Shown: positions 1 to 9,530, numbered from the stretch's first letter. The stretch: 64,000 nt of DNA from CAWCPR01 sp963797475 (GCA_963797475.1 CAWCPR010000009.1:124001-188000), one strand, 5' to 3'. Notes: generated from the letters alone by a model not told the origin. Numbers and translations: made by a program.

Positions 1-1888
1 AATTCAGCTATGAAGGAAGATGCAATTGAATATACATCTCGATTATCACCACCATGTATTTGTGCTCTCATTTTATATGCTATATCCCTCGGTAATCGCA
101 ATGCACTTGATAACACCAAGGTTTCCCCTGTACGAGTGATCGCGACATAGAAAAGCCTTCGCTGCTCTTCTATAAATCGTTGTTGTTGATCAAATGTCAA
201 ATCCTCACTCGATGAAGTTGGAATAATTCCTTCAATGCACCCTATAACGATCACATGGTTCGCACTCAATCCCTTCGACTTATGTAAGCTCATGATACGA
301 ACATAATCTACGTCGGTCGGCAACTCTGGTTGGATAATATTCTCCATGAGTGAGTTCAAAGCGTCATCCAATGTGGCATTTGAGTCTAATTGTCCTAATA
401 TCCCACGTAATGGATCATACCATTCTTGTTCCACAGGAAAAATATCAGCCAAAATATCCGTAACTGAAAGTCCAATAAGGTTTTGTTGATACTGTAATAA
501 CGATCGATATCTTTGAACCAAACCATTTGTATACGGAATTCGAATTTCTTGCGCTGTAAGTGAATTTAAAGCTTCTAAAATAGATATTGTGTGATTTGAG
601 CAATATGCTCGGAGTCGTTCATATTCATTAACTCGAAGATTTTGGGAACCAAAACCCAGCCAACAACGAAGGGCAACCGCATCACCTGGATTTACGATTA
701 AGTTCAATAAAGTAAATGCTTGTTGAGCATGGCTATCAGCCAATCGCATGGGATTGCCTTCCAATATTTCTTCTTGGAAAAAGCTGTGAGCAGGAATGCC
801 CAGTTCAACTAATTTGTCTCTTACCATATATCCAAATTGTCGCCTGGGGCTAAGCACAAGCGTTTGCCCACGGTCGAATTCTTCTGACCGAATCTTATGT
901 GCAATGTAGGTCGCAATTCCTTCTGCTTCTTCTTGCATGTTTTGCCATTGGACGACATAAATTTCTCCTAATGGGTTTCCGGGGCGAGGTGATAATCGGT
1001 GCTGTAATCGCCTTAAATTAGACTGGATCAAGTTATTGGCCATATTAACAACTCTTATTGGACACCTTCGGCACTCCTCCAATGGGATGTCCAAAGTACC
1101 TTGGTGTTGCTGATCAAATTGCGAAATTCCCTCGGGGTGAGCATAACGAAAGGCTTCATAAATTGATTGATCCTCATCACCAACCACGGTTAAGTCGCCA
1201 TTCTCAGCAAGGAGATCGACTAGGCTTTGCTCAGCGCGATTAAATCCTGGTATTCGTCAACTAACACGTGTCGATACCGTCCACGCTCCGGAATACCAGG
1301 GTTATTCCGTAAATAACTGAGCGTGATCGGTACCAATTCACCAATTAGCATTGCCCTGTGAAATCTAAGCCATTCATTAAGAATACCTTGAAAATGTTGA
1401 TCTGCTTCCTCTAGCGGCCATCCTGGTTGCTGATCTTGCTCACGCGCCCAGGCTGCTTCAAATGCCTTCAATCGCCTTCGTCTGTTATAGTAATTTTCAT
1501 GAAAATTCTCTTGTTCAGTACCCAAATCCTCTAACATGAACCTTTCTTCGTACTGGAGCAGTGGTCTAGGTATTCGCCCCGTTATTTGTAAGACGTTTGC
1601 TTGATTTAGTGTAGAAAAACAAAAGGCATGCAATGTTCCTTTGCGTATGCTATCTACTCCCGGTATATCGAGTTCACTAATTTCTCTTTCAGTATCTTTG
1701 GCTGCCATTCGGGTGAAAGTCACGAGCAGAATTTGGCTAGGCGGTACACTAATTTCAAGGAGTCTGGCAACCCTTCTCTTTAGCGCGAAAGTTTTCCCCG
1801 TTCCTGGACCAGCTACTACTCGTAATAGGGGATCATTGCTTGCAGCAATATCATAAGCTAGACCTTCAAGTCCATCATCCCATGCCAT
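1..1888 (-). pseudogene. UvrD/Rep-type superfamily 1 helicase, frameshifted and cut by the window edge
   Basis: ATP-dependent 3'-5' DNA helicase of the UvrD/PcrA family. I place the start at 1888, where ATG follows GGAGG by 5 bases and reads MAWDDGLEG. Walker A (AGPGTGKT) is at residues 26-33 and Walker B (VDEYQDL) lies near 1255-1235. Directly after DEYQDL the frame closes (stop at 1220). In the next frame the protein continues without a stop to base 1, with motif III-like GDEDQSIYEAFRY, motif V-like MSLHKSKGLSANHV and motif VI EEQRRLFYVAITRT. One missing A at about 1240 (TTAATC where TTAAATC is expected) restores the frame. The A/T-rich codon use is unlike the housekeeping genes further right, which suggests transfer. 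Family assignment is secure; whether the indel is real or a sequencing error is open. Confidence 0.85.
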
Positions 1889-2340
1889 AAATTCCTCCAT
1901 CAGGGATTTCAATCTACTTATTTGAGAAAATACGCAAGGAACCACTCCAATAAAGTGTAGTTCGGCATAAACTTGATAAAACCAAGGAGAACTGGCAAAC
2001 TCTTGGCTGCGGCTAAACAACCAGAAGGTAACCAGGGGAATCCAAAAGAGATATTTTCTCCGAATAACGGGTATCCTACAAAGCGATGAATCAGTAAAAG
2101 ACATACCGCCTCGAAGACTACGCGTCCAACTGGCGACGTTGAGCATCGGATCGATCAATTGTGCACGGGTATCGGCTTCGTTCAGGGGCATAAATATTTC
2201 CTGCAACACTTCATGAAAGGGTAGCTTGGATGAACTATATACGATTTTTTCGGTCTGGGCAAATTTATGCGCCAGAATTTTAGTCGAATTCAATCAAGGG
2301 CAAAAAAATCCCCTTCATCTGTCAAGAAATAAAACGTCCC
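1889..2340 (-). other. Open segment with a possible HSDR_N-like remnant
   Basis: The frame of the helicase stays open upstream to 2293. Around 2191-2125 it reads NEADTRAQLIDPMLNVASW, which resembles the N-terminal nuclease domain (HSDR_N) of type I restriction subunits. The rest does not match that domain, no catalytic D-ExK is visible, and the helicase has its own ribosome-binding site at 1888. I treat this as a possible gene remnant. The last 47 bases before the next gene show nothing. Confidence 0.25.
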
Positions 2341-2613
2341 TCAAATCCCGGCGTTGCTCAAGATCGCCAGGAGCCTGTCCAGCAGGAAGGTCAGATCGGG
2401 GTGCGTGATCCGGTAACGGTCGACGGACTCTTCCAGGCGCTGGATCAGCGAGGGCTCGACCTGGGCCGGCTGAACTTCCGGACGGGAGAGCAATTCGCGA
2501 ATATCCGCCCCCAGGTGTTGCAGCAGCGCTCGCTCCTCCTCGTCCAAAGGCTGGTTGCGCTCGATCTCCGTGTGCAGCCGTTCCAGCAGGCTGCGAAGCT
2601 CTTGATCCTCCAT
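2341..2613 (-). CDS. DUF4404 family protein
   Basis: Small soluble protein of 90 residues with the DUF4404 pattern: LRSLLERLHTEIE at the N-terminus, LDEEERALLQHLGADI in the middle, a variable proline-containing spacer and a C-terminal ITHPDLTFLLDRLLAILSNAGI-like helix pair. The family is short and helical and has no known function. The start at 2613 is chosen because AAGGAGG sits 8 bases upstream of this ATG; a longer in-frame start at 2667 has no such site and would add an unlikely Arg/Pro-rich leader. It appears monocistronic. Family assignment is from recognised sequence pattern only. Confidence 0.75.
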   Translation of the reverse strand: MEDQELRSLLERLHTEIERNQPLDEEERALLQHLGADIRELLSRPEVQPAQVEPSLIQRLEESVDRYRITHPDLTFLLDRLLAILSNAGI

Positions 2614-2846
2614 AAGTAGGAACCTCCTTCGTAAGGGTGGGAATGGACGATGAACGAACCGGATCATCGTCTGGCCTCATTCTAAATGGAAACCCGGATT
2701 ACAACAAGTAAGCCCTGGCACCGCTATTTTAAATCATGAACGACCCTCAATTCTGGGGGTCGCCCATCCTCGTTCATCTTTCATCCGTCAAATTTAGCCG
2801 CGATGGAATCTTAAGCCGCCCCCCTTTTTTTCCGCTGGTGATTCTG

Positions 2847-3504
2847 TCAATCGCCGTCGTCTTCCTGGCTTGTTTTGATCGCTTGTTCGATTTCTTCGTT
2901 CGTCTGCAGAACCGGATCCTCCAGCGCCGCCCGGACCACTTTCTCGTGAATGCGCTCTTTTGCTGCCGGCAGCTCATCCTGGGTGAAGATCAGGTTGAGC
3001 AAGTCGCTGGCGCTGGCTACATTCAGCAGCGCCAGGCTGCGTTCATCGCTGTTAGCCATAGCGAGAATCGCGGCCCGCAGCGGGTTTTTCATTTCAAACC
3101 TGGTGGGAACAGATGGCTGCCCGTCTTCCGAAGCAGCCGGCTTCAAGAAGTAGCGTTTGTCTTCCTGGTAGAGTTCACCCTTGGCGACCATCCGCTCGCC
3201 AATGCGCTCGCGCAGCTTTTTCGGTTTGGCGCTGAACTGGCTCACCCAGTAGCTCAGCTTGCGCGGTTTCTCCGAAGCCTGGATCTCTTGCATGGCCTCG
3301 TCGAGGATGGCATCCCCGGTCGGGGTCAGTATCCACCAATTCCAGGCGGTGTTTCTCATTGCTGCAGGCTTTCCCCAGTAAAGCCAGCTCTGCCAGGATG
3401 CCGCCGGAGAGGCCGTAAGCCAGGGTTTTCTTTGCAAAGGGAAAGACATTCCCCTTTTCATCGTCCAGGGCGAGTAAGAAGATCTCTTCATAAATCGGTA
3501 ACAT
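2847..3504 (-). pseudogene. GPP34 family protein, frameshifted copy
   Basis: The GPP34 (Golgi phosphoprotein 3-like) domain in bacteria is a helical, membrane-associating fold of unknown role; the eukaryotic members bind phosphatidylinositol-4-phosphate. Two overlapping frames together give a full protein: MLPIYEEIFLLALDDEKGNV, then YGLSGGILAELALLGK from the ATG at 3504 (GGGAG 7 bases upstream), and, after a break, PTGDAILDEAMQEI to the C-terminus at 2847. The break falls in a GGGG run at 3322-3325 (plus strand), where one base too many shifts the frame. With it removed the protein would be about 218 residues, normal for the family. It is divergently oriented to a second GPP34 gene at 3787. 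Confidence 0.8.
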
Positions 3505-3786
3505 GTGCAATCTCCCTCTTGGAAAAGGCCTGTCCCCTCAATCTTCGAGCCGGTTTGGTGAGAATGGGAATCCAATTATAAGCAATTCCTGGCGAAATTA
3601 AAAGTAAAGATGAGCTTAAGTAAAACGAACGCGGCCCATCCGTTGGCCTATGGCGGAGAGGGAACCTGGAGGTGTCCGCCGGTTTTGTCTCCTTGCGCAG
3701 CTTAAACACAACTTTTATCAAAATATTAACGGCCAGTTTGCAATTTGTTAAACGGTCATTAATTGTCGAATGCTAAGATAGCACCA

Positions 3787-4434
3787 ATGTTAAACCTTCC
3801 CCAAACGCTTTTTCTATTGTCTATCGATGACGAGGATGGCAAAGTCATCGCTTCAACCTCCTTGCGTTACGGCTTGAAGGCTGCAGTACTGGCCGAACTG
3901 ACCCTGATGGGCAAAGTCGGGTTAGACGAACAGAAAAAGATTTGCGTCCTCGACAGTTCCTCGACCGGGGATGAAATCCTGGATAAGGAGCTGGAGAAAA
4001 TCTGCGCCACCGGGCGGCCTCGTAAAATCACCTCCTGGATGTACGCTTTAGGCCAGAAAAAACTGCGCAAGCAAATCGGCGAAAGCCTGATCCATGCTGG
4101 CGTCCTGATCCAGGACGAGAAATCTTTTCAATGGGTGATCCCTTATGGGGCTTATTCAGCGGGGAATGCTTCGGCAAAATATTGGATCAAGAGACAACTG
4201 CGCGGCATTGTCCTGGCGGATGAGACGCCTGAGCTGCGAATGGTGGTCCTGTTAAGCCTGCTGCGCGCCTGCCGCCTGTTGAGCCTGATCTTTACCAAGG
4301 AGGAGCGCAAAGCAGCCGGCAAGCGGGTCGAAACCCTGGCTCGAAGCGAGCTTTTTGAGGAGTTGCTGGCCAAGGCTCTCCAGGAGATCGCGACAGCCGC
4401 AACCGAAGCCGCTTTCGCCTCAGGCGCCGGCTGA
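3787..4434 (+). CDS. GPP34 family protein
   Basis: Intact 215-residue GPP34-domain protein. Key family landmarks are LFLLSIDDEDGKV at the N-terminus, LRYGLKAAVLAELTLMGK, the SSTGDEILDKELEKI segment, and a C-terminal helical part (LLSLLRACRLLSLIFTKEE). The ATG at 3787 gives the usual N-terminus; an upstream TTG at 3763 is in frame but adds eight untypical residues. It is a diverged paralogue of the frameshifted gene at 2847-3504: both share the IDDE/LDDE opening and the TGDxILD motif. The role is unknown; a peripheral association with the cytoplasmic membrane is an inference from the eukaryotic members. Confidence 0.8.
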   Translation: MLNLPQTLFLLSIDDEDGKVIASTSLRYGLKAAVLAELTLMGKVGLDEQKKICVLDSSSTGDEILDKELEKICATGRPRKITSWMYALGQKKLRKQIGESLIHAGVLIQDEKSFQWVIPYGAYSAGNASAKYWIKRQLRGIVLADETPELRMVVLLSLLRACRLLSLIFTKEERKAAGKRVETLARSELFEELLAKALQEIATAATEAAFASGAG

Positions 4435-4515
4435 CGCCTGGCAGCCGGCCCCGGAACCTTCCCAATCCTCCTGCGCCTGAGCGCCGGTATTTCCAGCCGC
4501 CCAGGTTAACCGAGA

Positions 4516-4550
4516 ACACGACCCATCCTGAAATTCAAGATGGGTCGTGT
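4516..4550. terminator. Strong hairpin between convergent genes
   Basis: A perfect 12-bp stem (ACACGACCCATC at 4516-4527 with GATGGGTCGTGT at 4539-4550) closes an 11-base loop and is followed on the plus strand by TGTAATTTCT. It lies between the ends of the convergent genes at 4434 and 4594 and could stop transcription from both sides. Confidence 0.65.
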
Positions 4551-4593
4551 TGTAATTTCTAAAAAAAAGTGGAAGGGCCTCACCCTTCGGGCG

Positions 4594-5946
4594 TTATGCG
4601 GGCTCTTCCTCTTCCTCATCGACCGGGCAGCAGCGGTATTCCTGGGACTTGTCCAGCAGCTCGATCTGGCGGGCGAGCAGCTTGTTCTCCAGCTCCAGGT
4701 GGGCCAGCTCAAGGCGCTCGCGGCGCTCTAAATCCGGCTCGCAGATGCCGCAGTCATCCAGGCAGCCTTTGACGATCACGCCGGCCGTGGGGATGGAAGT
4801 CGTGCGCTCGTAGCCGAACTCTTCCTGCGCTCCGGGGGAGACTTTCCCGCCGGGCTCGTCGATCAGGCCCTGCTCGGCCAACTGGGCGTCCACTTCCTTC
4901 AGGGCAGCCTGGCGCAGGGCGTCGGCAAGCGGCTGTTGGGTGCCCAGCTCGGCGACCAGGGATGGCGAGAACACGCCCACGGCGGCCTGCAGGCCGGCGT
5001 TCGCAGTCCCGCCGGCTGCCAGGATCCGCAGCCTTTGATCGCTCTGGATGGCGGCGCTTTGGATATCCAGGCGCTTGTCGTTGGTGGCCGGCACTTCCTG
5101 GGGGACGGTGGCGAGCTGCCCGACCGGCAGGAAGGGATTGGCGGGCACGGGCAGGGGGGCAACCGGGTCGAGCACCCGCCGCTCGATCGCGATCAGCTCG
5201 AACTTGATCGTCTCGGTCTTGTTGATGCGGTAGAACAGGAAGGTGATGGCGTGGCACTTGTTCGGGTTGCTGAACTCGCGCGAAGAAGCCTCGAAGTGGT
5301 CCTCGGATTCGCCCTCCGAGTGAGTGCGGGTGGAGACCTCGCCGATCGACACGGAGTGCGCCTTGCGAGTGGCTTCGACGGACAGGTTATCCGACATCTG
5401 GGCGTGGGCTTTGTGCTCGTTCAGGTAGTCACGAGTCGAGGATGCGCTGTGGCTGCCGCGGGCGTTGGTGCTGGCGCTGGCTGAGAAGAAGCCGATCGAC
5501 CCGCTGGCGTCGCCGTGGAAATCCCACTTGCCCTGCTCGGCATAGTTCTGACTGCCGCGGTCGACCACGTTCTCGTCCGACATGAAGGCCCGCAAGGAGC
5601 GCATGCGGTATTGGTCTTCGGAGATCTGCTCGCTGCGGTAGCTCAGGTTGGACGCGCTGTCAAAGCTAAAGCGGCTGCGGCGATCGGTCGTCGCCAGGCG
5701 GACTTTCTCGCCCGGGAGCAGCGTGGTGGTATAAGCGATATCGCCCAGCGCCAGCGGCCCGGCGCAGCGGGTGAAGCGGGTGTGCAAGATCACTTCCACC
5801 CGCACCAACTGGCCCTGCTCGCTGCGCACGTGGGTGGGGTAGATCAGGTGCCGGCGCATGTCGATCACGTCGCAGATGGGCGCAGTCTCCAGCTCGGGAC
5901 AGCAGGGGATATCTTGATACTTGGTAAGTTCATCGGTTGTAGCCAT
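4594..5946 (-). CDS. Unknown 450-residue protein with C-terminal helix and acidic tail
   Basis: I do not recognise a named family. The start at 5946 (MATTDELTKYQ) follows GGAGG by 6 bases; an ATG six codons upstream overlaps that site. There is no signal peptide or membrane segment. Residues about 40-110 look like a beta-rich domain with a recurring LLPGEKVRLATTDRRSRF segment. Residues 140-190 are rich in Ser, Gly and Ala, and 215-260 are predicted mixed. The C-terminus has a Cys cluster (CLDDCGICEPD), then a charged helix (LERRERLELAHLELENKLL) likely to coil, then CCPVDEEEEEPA. The Cys pairs suggest metal binding or disulfides, but this is a guess. It shares an odd, Cys- and Asp-rich style with the unknown protein at 12999-14959. 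Confidence 0.7.
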   Translation of the reverse strand: MATTDELTKYQDIPCCPELETAPICDVIDMRRHLIYPTHVRSEQGQLVRVEVILHTRFTRCAGPLALGDIAYTTTLLPGEKVRLATTDRRSRFSFDSASNLSYRSEQISEDQYRMRSLRAFMSDENVVDRGSQNYAEQGKWDFHGDASGSIGFFSASASTNARGSHSASSTRDYLNEHKAHAQMSDNLSVEATRKAHSVSIGEVSTRTHSEGESEDHFEASSREFSNPNKCHAITFLFYRINKTETIKFELIAIERRVLDPVAPLPVPANPFLPVGQLATVPQEVPATNDKRLDIQSAAIQSDQRLRILAAGGTANAGLQAAVGVFSPSLVAELGTQQPLADALRQAALKEVDAQLAEQGLIDEPGGKVSPGAQEEFGYERTTSIPTAGVIVKGCLDDCGICEPDLERRERLELAHLELENKLLARQIELLDKSQEYRCCPVDEEEEEPA

Positions 5947-6305
5947 TTTTTCCTCCATTGGCAATGAGAATCGATACGGATTTTTCCCGGCGCACCGGCG
6001 CTGAGGTCGGGATCATCTGCAGCAGGTCGCTGATCGCCTTTCGAGCGCGGGTTGCCTGGTTGTTTTAATGAACGCCGGTTTTGCCGAAATTTCAGCATGC
6101 CGCGAAAAGATCTATGGAAAGGGTTAAACCAAGGGATGGAGGGGGGCTGAGCCGCCCATCCATCCCGTATACTGCTTTTTAAACCTGGCGCCAACTGGAA
6201 TGATTCGCCCGCTGATCGCGGCCCCGCTGACCGCTCCAAGTCTTTGGCCTCAAAATCGGGCAGAATGGTATCATTGACGAAAAGAGGAATAAGTCGATAA
6301 AAACA
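5947..6305. other. Intergenic region with a hairpin
   Basis: No gene is visible. An inverted repeat (GGGATGGA at 6133-6140 with TCCATCCC at 6159-6166, plus a G/C-rich inner stem) is followed on the plus strand by GTATACTGCTTTTT. It could be a terminator or a leader structure. A TATCAT hexamer near 6270 may be part of a promoter for the GNAT gene, but no good -35 partner was found at a normal distance. Confidence 0.4.
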
Positions 6306-6845
6306 ATGATGATTTTGGAGACTAAAAGGCTGCTCCTCAGACGCTTATTGGCGGACGATCTCGATAGCCTTTACGCGCTGTATTGCGATCCGGAAGTGAA
6401 GAAATACATCCCCGACGCCCCCCTTACCTGCGAAGAAACCAGGGAAGAGCTGGAATGGTTTCTCAACGGACATCCAAAACAACCCCAACTCGGTCTCTGG
6501 GCGACCATCCATAAAGAATCCAACCAATTCATTGGGCGATGTGGCTTGCTGCCATGGACGATTGACCAGCGCGAAGAAGTGGAAGTAGCCTATTTACTGG
6601 CCAAAGCGTATTGGGGTCAAGGATTGGGGACCGAGGCGGCGCAGGCCATCCTGAATTATGGCTTTGAAAAACTACAGCTCTCGCGCTTGATCTGCCTGAT
6701 CGATCGTGAAAACCGGGCCTCGATTAAAGTGGCAACGAAAATTGGCATGACCTTTGAAAAAGAAGGCCGGGACGAAATGGGTCCATTCCTGCTCTATTCC
6801 ATCCATAAGCAGCCCGGCCCGCCCAAGAAGCCAATCCACAGCTAA
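6306..6845 (+). CDS. GNAT family N-acetyltransferase (RimJ/RimL type)
   Basis: Acetyl-CoA-dependent N-acetyltransferase, 179 residues, of the RimJ/RimL-like branch of GNAT that acetylates protein N-termini or small amines. It opens with the typical LETKRLLLRRLLADDLDSLYALY. The acetyl-CoA pyrophosphate-binding loop is WGQGLGTEAAQAI at about residues 99-111, followed by the LICLIDRENRASIKVATKIGM-type segment that marks this branch. The substrate cannot be told. Two adjacent ATGs (6306, 6309) are possible starts; no strong ribosome site separates them. It stands alone, with the ArsR-type gene ending 18 bases downstream in the opposite direction. Confidence 0.85.
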   Translation: MMILETKRLLLRRLLADDLDSLYALYCDPEVKKYIPDAPLTCEETREELEWFLNGHPKQPQLGLWATIHKESNQFIGRCGLLPWTIDQREEVEVAYLLAKAYWGQGLGTEAAQAILNYGFEKLQLSRLICLIDRENRASIKVATKIGMTFEKEGRDEMGPFLLYSIHKQPGPPKKPIHS

Positions 6846-6863
6846 CATCCTTTGATAACTCTT

Positions 6864-8000
6864 TTAATTTTGATCCTCTTCCGGCAAATCCAACACCTGT
6901 TCCAGATCGCGGAACAGGCGCCGGATCTCCTCCGGGACGATCTCGTGCCGCATCACCCGCCCCTCCGGGTAGGAGCGGATCATCCCGGCTTCGCGCAGGA
7001 TTTTGGCGTGGATGCTGACCGTGGGACGGGCGATCTGCAGGTAATTAGCGATCTCGGTATTCACCAGCCCAAAATGGCGGATCAGGCGCAGGATGGTCAG
7101 GCGGGTCGGGTCCGCCAGCGCCTTGACGCGCTCGGCGACCTCGCCCACGTAAGCCACGAAGTTCTGGTACATGCGCCCCGGCTCGGCGAAAGAAACCATC
7201 ACGAAATCGGGAAACAGGGTCCAGGTATCCGCCATGCCGAACGGCTCGACCCAGAAGAACACCCCCAGGCGCCCCTCCTGGACTGCCTGGCCCAGCTCCG
7301 GGTAGATTTGGATCGGGTTCTGGGGAGGCAGCCAGGTGATATCCGGCGGCTGGCCCGCCTTCTCTTGGGTTCCCAGGACCGTCAAAGCGTGCTGTTCCAT
7401 CTGCTCCAGGACACCGGCATGCGCCGTGCGCCACGGGCGGTAAAATTCATAGTAAAAGCGATCTAACAGGTGCCAGTAGCGAGCATTCAGATCGCCGCCG
7501 CGCAGAATGCGGGTTACCCGTTCGTAGGAGCGGCGCAAGATGCGGGCTTGGGAAGTGTCCTGCGGCAGCACAAAGCCAAATTTCTGAAAGGTGGCAATTT
7601 TGTGCCTCAATTCCAGGTCGACAAACCGTTCGGCAAGCGGCAGACCCGTGTCCACCTGTACTCCCAATTTGGCGCTTTCTCGTTTCACCTGCTCGAGCGC
7701 TTCTTCGACAGACATCTCACGGATCGCCAGGGTGGCGCGGCTGTAATCGCTCTCGAAAAGCGAGCCTGCCAGGTAGGCGGCTGTCTCCAGCACGGCCAGG
7801 AAATTCCTGGACTCCCCCACCAGCTCCTGGTATTCCTTCTGCCAGTCCGAGCTTACGCTCTGGAAAAAGGCCAGCACTTCATCGGATAAGTTGGCCCCGA
7901 TGAAAAATTCACTGGCTGTCATTAAGGCCACGTCCAGCTCGAGGGCTATGGACTGCCCAATCCGCCAGCCGCCGTTCTCAAGATTTCCAAATTCACTCAT
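6864..8000 (-). CDS. ArsR-family regulator with a large N-terminal domain
   Basis: Likely transcriptional repressor. The C-terminal 95 residues hold a winged helix-turn-helix of the ArsR type: VAERVKALADPTRLTILRLI, then EIANYLQIARPTVSIHAKIL and REAGMIRSYPEGRVMRHEIV. The about 280 residues before it form a helical domain (DUF5937-like in position, not identified) that probably senses a ligand. No Cys metal site typical of SmtB/ArsR is seen. The start at 8000 is 8 bases after GGAGG; the ATG at 8006 is too close to that site. It lies in the same direction just downstream of the MFS gene (100 bases), so it could control that transporter through the inverted repeat at 9377-9394. Confidence 0.8.
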   Translation of the reverse strand: MSEFGNLENGGWRIGQSIALELDVALMTASEFFIGANLSDEVLAFFQSVSSDWQKEYQELVGESRNFLAVLETAAYLAGSLFESDYSRATLAIREMSVEEALEQVKRESAKLGVQVDTGLPLAERFVDLELRHKIATFQKFGFVLPQDTSQARILRRSYERVTRILRGGDLNARYWHLLDRFYYEFYRPWRTAHAGVLEQMEQHALTVLGTQEKAGQPPDITWLPPQNPIQIYPELGQAVQEGRLGVFFWVEPFGMADTWTLFPDFVMVSFAEPGRMYQNFVAYVGEVAERVKALADPTRLTILRLIRHFGLVNTEIANYLQIARPTVSIHAKILREAGMIRSYPEGRVMRHEIVPEEIRRLFRDLEQVLDLPEEDQN

Positions 8001-8100
8001 GATCATCCCCTCCCATTTCGTCCATTTGCGAGGGCCGCAAATAGCGAAAGATTTGGTTTCAGATTCTCCGCTGCGCAGTTTGAAAAATACATTGCCTCAA

Positions 8101-9360
8101 TTATAGCGAGGATACCATTTGGGCGGCAAAACGGGACTTCTGCGAGGTGAAGATCGTGAAGAAAGCCAGGATCAAGAGCCCCAGGCTCGAGGCGGCGAAG
8201 AACAAGCCCATCGACAGCAGCCCTGGGACCAGTAAGGGGGTGATCAGGATGCCGATCAACTGCCCCCCAACCGCGGTGCTTTGGAACATCCCGCCCATGC
8301 GGCCCAATAACGAGGCAGGCGAGTAGAGCTGGAGCAATGTTCCGGTCTGGATCGTGACGAAGCCGTTGCCAATGCCGCCCAAAAGGGCGCCTGAAACCAC
8401 CACGATGCGCCCGAGCAAGGGATTCGGGAGCCAGGCCGCCAGGGCCATCGCGCCGGGCACGCAGGTTAACAACAGGATGCCGGCGATCATGTCTTTCCAG
8501 GGACTGCCAGCTTCCCGGCGCAGCATGAGCAAGGCGGCTGAGCCCAGCGTCCCCAAACCAATCAGGCCGATCAAGAACCCGTAAAACTGTTCGTTTCCTT
8601 TTAAGATATCCCGGATAAAGACCGAGGAGAGCACGTCGAATCCGACGATGACCGCAATTCCCAGGAAGATGGTGGTGAACAGCAGGCGCAGCGCAGCCGA
8701 ACTTTTTAGCTCCGAGAGTACGCCGTTGGCCGGCTGGCTTTTTCCTGGGATGCTCCCCTGGACAACCGGCGATTCGCTTAGCGGGTGAGGCGGCAGGGCC
8801 GGCAGACGGCTGAGGATCAGCGCCGACAGGACAAAAGAGATCACATCCAGGATAATCGCCGTGTGGGGGCTCATCAGGGTCAGGATCAGCCCGGCGAGCA
8901 TGGGCGCTCCGATCTTGATGATGCCGGCCAATTGCTGGAGAAAGGCGTTGGCGCGTGTCAGGTCTTCTCGCCCGACGATGTCAGGCACGATCGCCTGGCG
9001 GGCTGGCGTCATCAGCGAGGTCGATATGGACTGCAAGGCTAAAAGCGCGTAAATCAGCTCGAGGCGGGTAGCGAAGATCAGTCCGGAGATGATCAGGCCG
9101 GAAAGCAGCTCGCTGGCGACCATCAGCCATTTTCGGTCGAAGCGATCCAGCAGCCAGCCGGCAACCGGGCTGAACAGCAGGGTGGGCAGCAGTCCCGCCA
9201 GGAAAATGCCGCTGCTCTGCGCAACAGTGCCATCGCCGCGAAAGACGATCATCGCGAAGACAGCCATCATGGTGACCCAATTGCCGATATTGCTCACCGA
9301 TTCGGATAGGCCGATGGTGATCAAGGATCGATTGCGAAAAATCTTTGTAAACGTAGCCAT
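8101..9360 (-). CDS. MFS transporter
   Basis: Major facilitator superfamily permease, 419 residues with about 12 hydrophobic segments, of the Bcr/enterobactin-exporter-like group (MFS_3). The N-terminal half has the cytoplasmic loop GWLLDRFDRKWLMVASELLSG, a form of the MFS signature between helices 2 and 3. A charged loop (about residues 190-215) separates the halves. It probably exports a drug or other small molecule; the substrate is not predictable. ATG at 9360 follows GGAG by 8 bases. A TTGACA/TAATAT promoter and an inverted repeat lie directly upstream, and the ArsR-type gene follows downstream, an arrangement typical of an efflux pump with its own repressor. Confidence 0.85.
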   Translation of the reverse strand: MATFTKIFRNRSLITIGLSESVSNIGNWVTMMAVFAMIVFRGDGTVAQSSGIFLAGLLPTLLFSPVAGWLLDRFDRKWLMVASELLSGLIISGLIFATRLELIYALLALQSISTSLMTPARQAIVPDIVGREDLTRANAFLQQLAGIIKIGAPMLAGLILTLMSPHTAIILDVISFVLSALILSRLPALPPHPLSESPVVQGSIPGKSQPANGVLSELKSSAALRLLFTTIFLGIAVIVGFDVLSSVFIRDILKGNEQFYGFLIGLIGLGTLGSAALLMLRREAGSPWKDMIAGILLLTCVPGAMALAAWLPNPLLGRIVVVSGALLGGIGNGFVTIQTGTLLQLYSPASLLGRMGGMFQSTAVGGQLIGILITPLLVPGLLSMGLFFAASSLGLLILAFFTIFTSQKSRFAAQMVSSL

Positions 9361-9376
9361 TTCATTATCTCCAATT

Positions 9377-9428
9377 CGTAGTTATTAGACTACGCATTTA
9401 TATTAGCATAATACTTACGCTTTGTCAA
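9377..9428 (-). promoter_or_regulatory. Sigma-70 promoter and operator of the MFS gene
   Basis: On the minus strand TTGACA (9428-9423) is followed after exactly 17 bases by TAATAT (9405-9400). Immediately downstream, at the expected transcription start, lies a perfect inverted repeat CGTAGT (9377-9382) / ACTACG (9389-9394) with a 6-base spacer. A repressor bound there would block initiation; the ArsR-type protein encoded at 6864-8000 is the obvious candidate (inference). Confidence 0.75.
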
Positions 9429-9473
9429 GAAGATCTTGGGAAATAAATTGCGATGAGAAACACCTGCAATCCA

Positions 9474-9530
9474 GTGTTGGGCGGTGAGGCGCGCCACACA
9501 AAACGATGAGTAGAGTTTCATCAAAACAGG
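9474..9530 (+). repeat. Dispersed intergenic repeat, copy 1
   Basis: Shares with 26058-26189 and, inverted, with 34762-34860 the order GTGTTGGGCG, GGCGCRCCACACAAAA and an imperfect palindrome of type GATGARTAGAGWTTCATC. It sits just upstream of a TATAAT hexamer (9541-9546) that may serve the SARP gene. Confidence 0.6.

Noticed and set aside
2736..3581. 281-codon frame on the plus strand opposite the frameshifted GPP34 gene
   Set aside because: Low-complexity Arg/Leu/Pro shadow; the minus strand codes for GPP34 in two frames.
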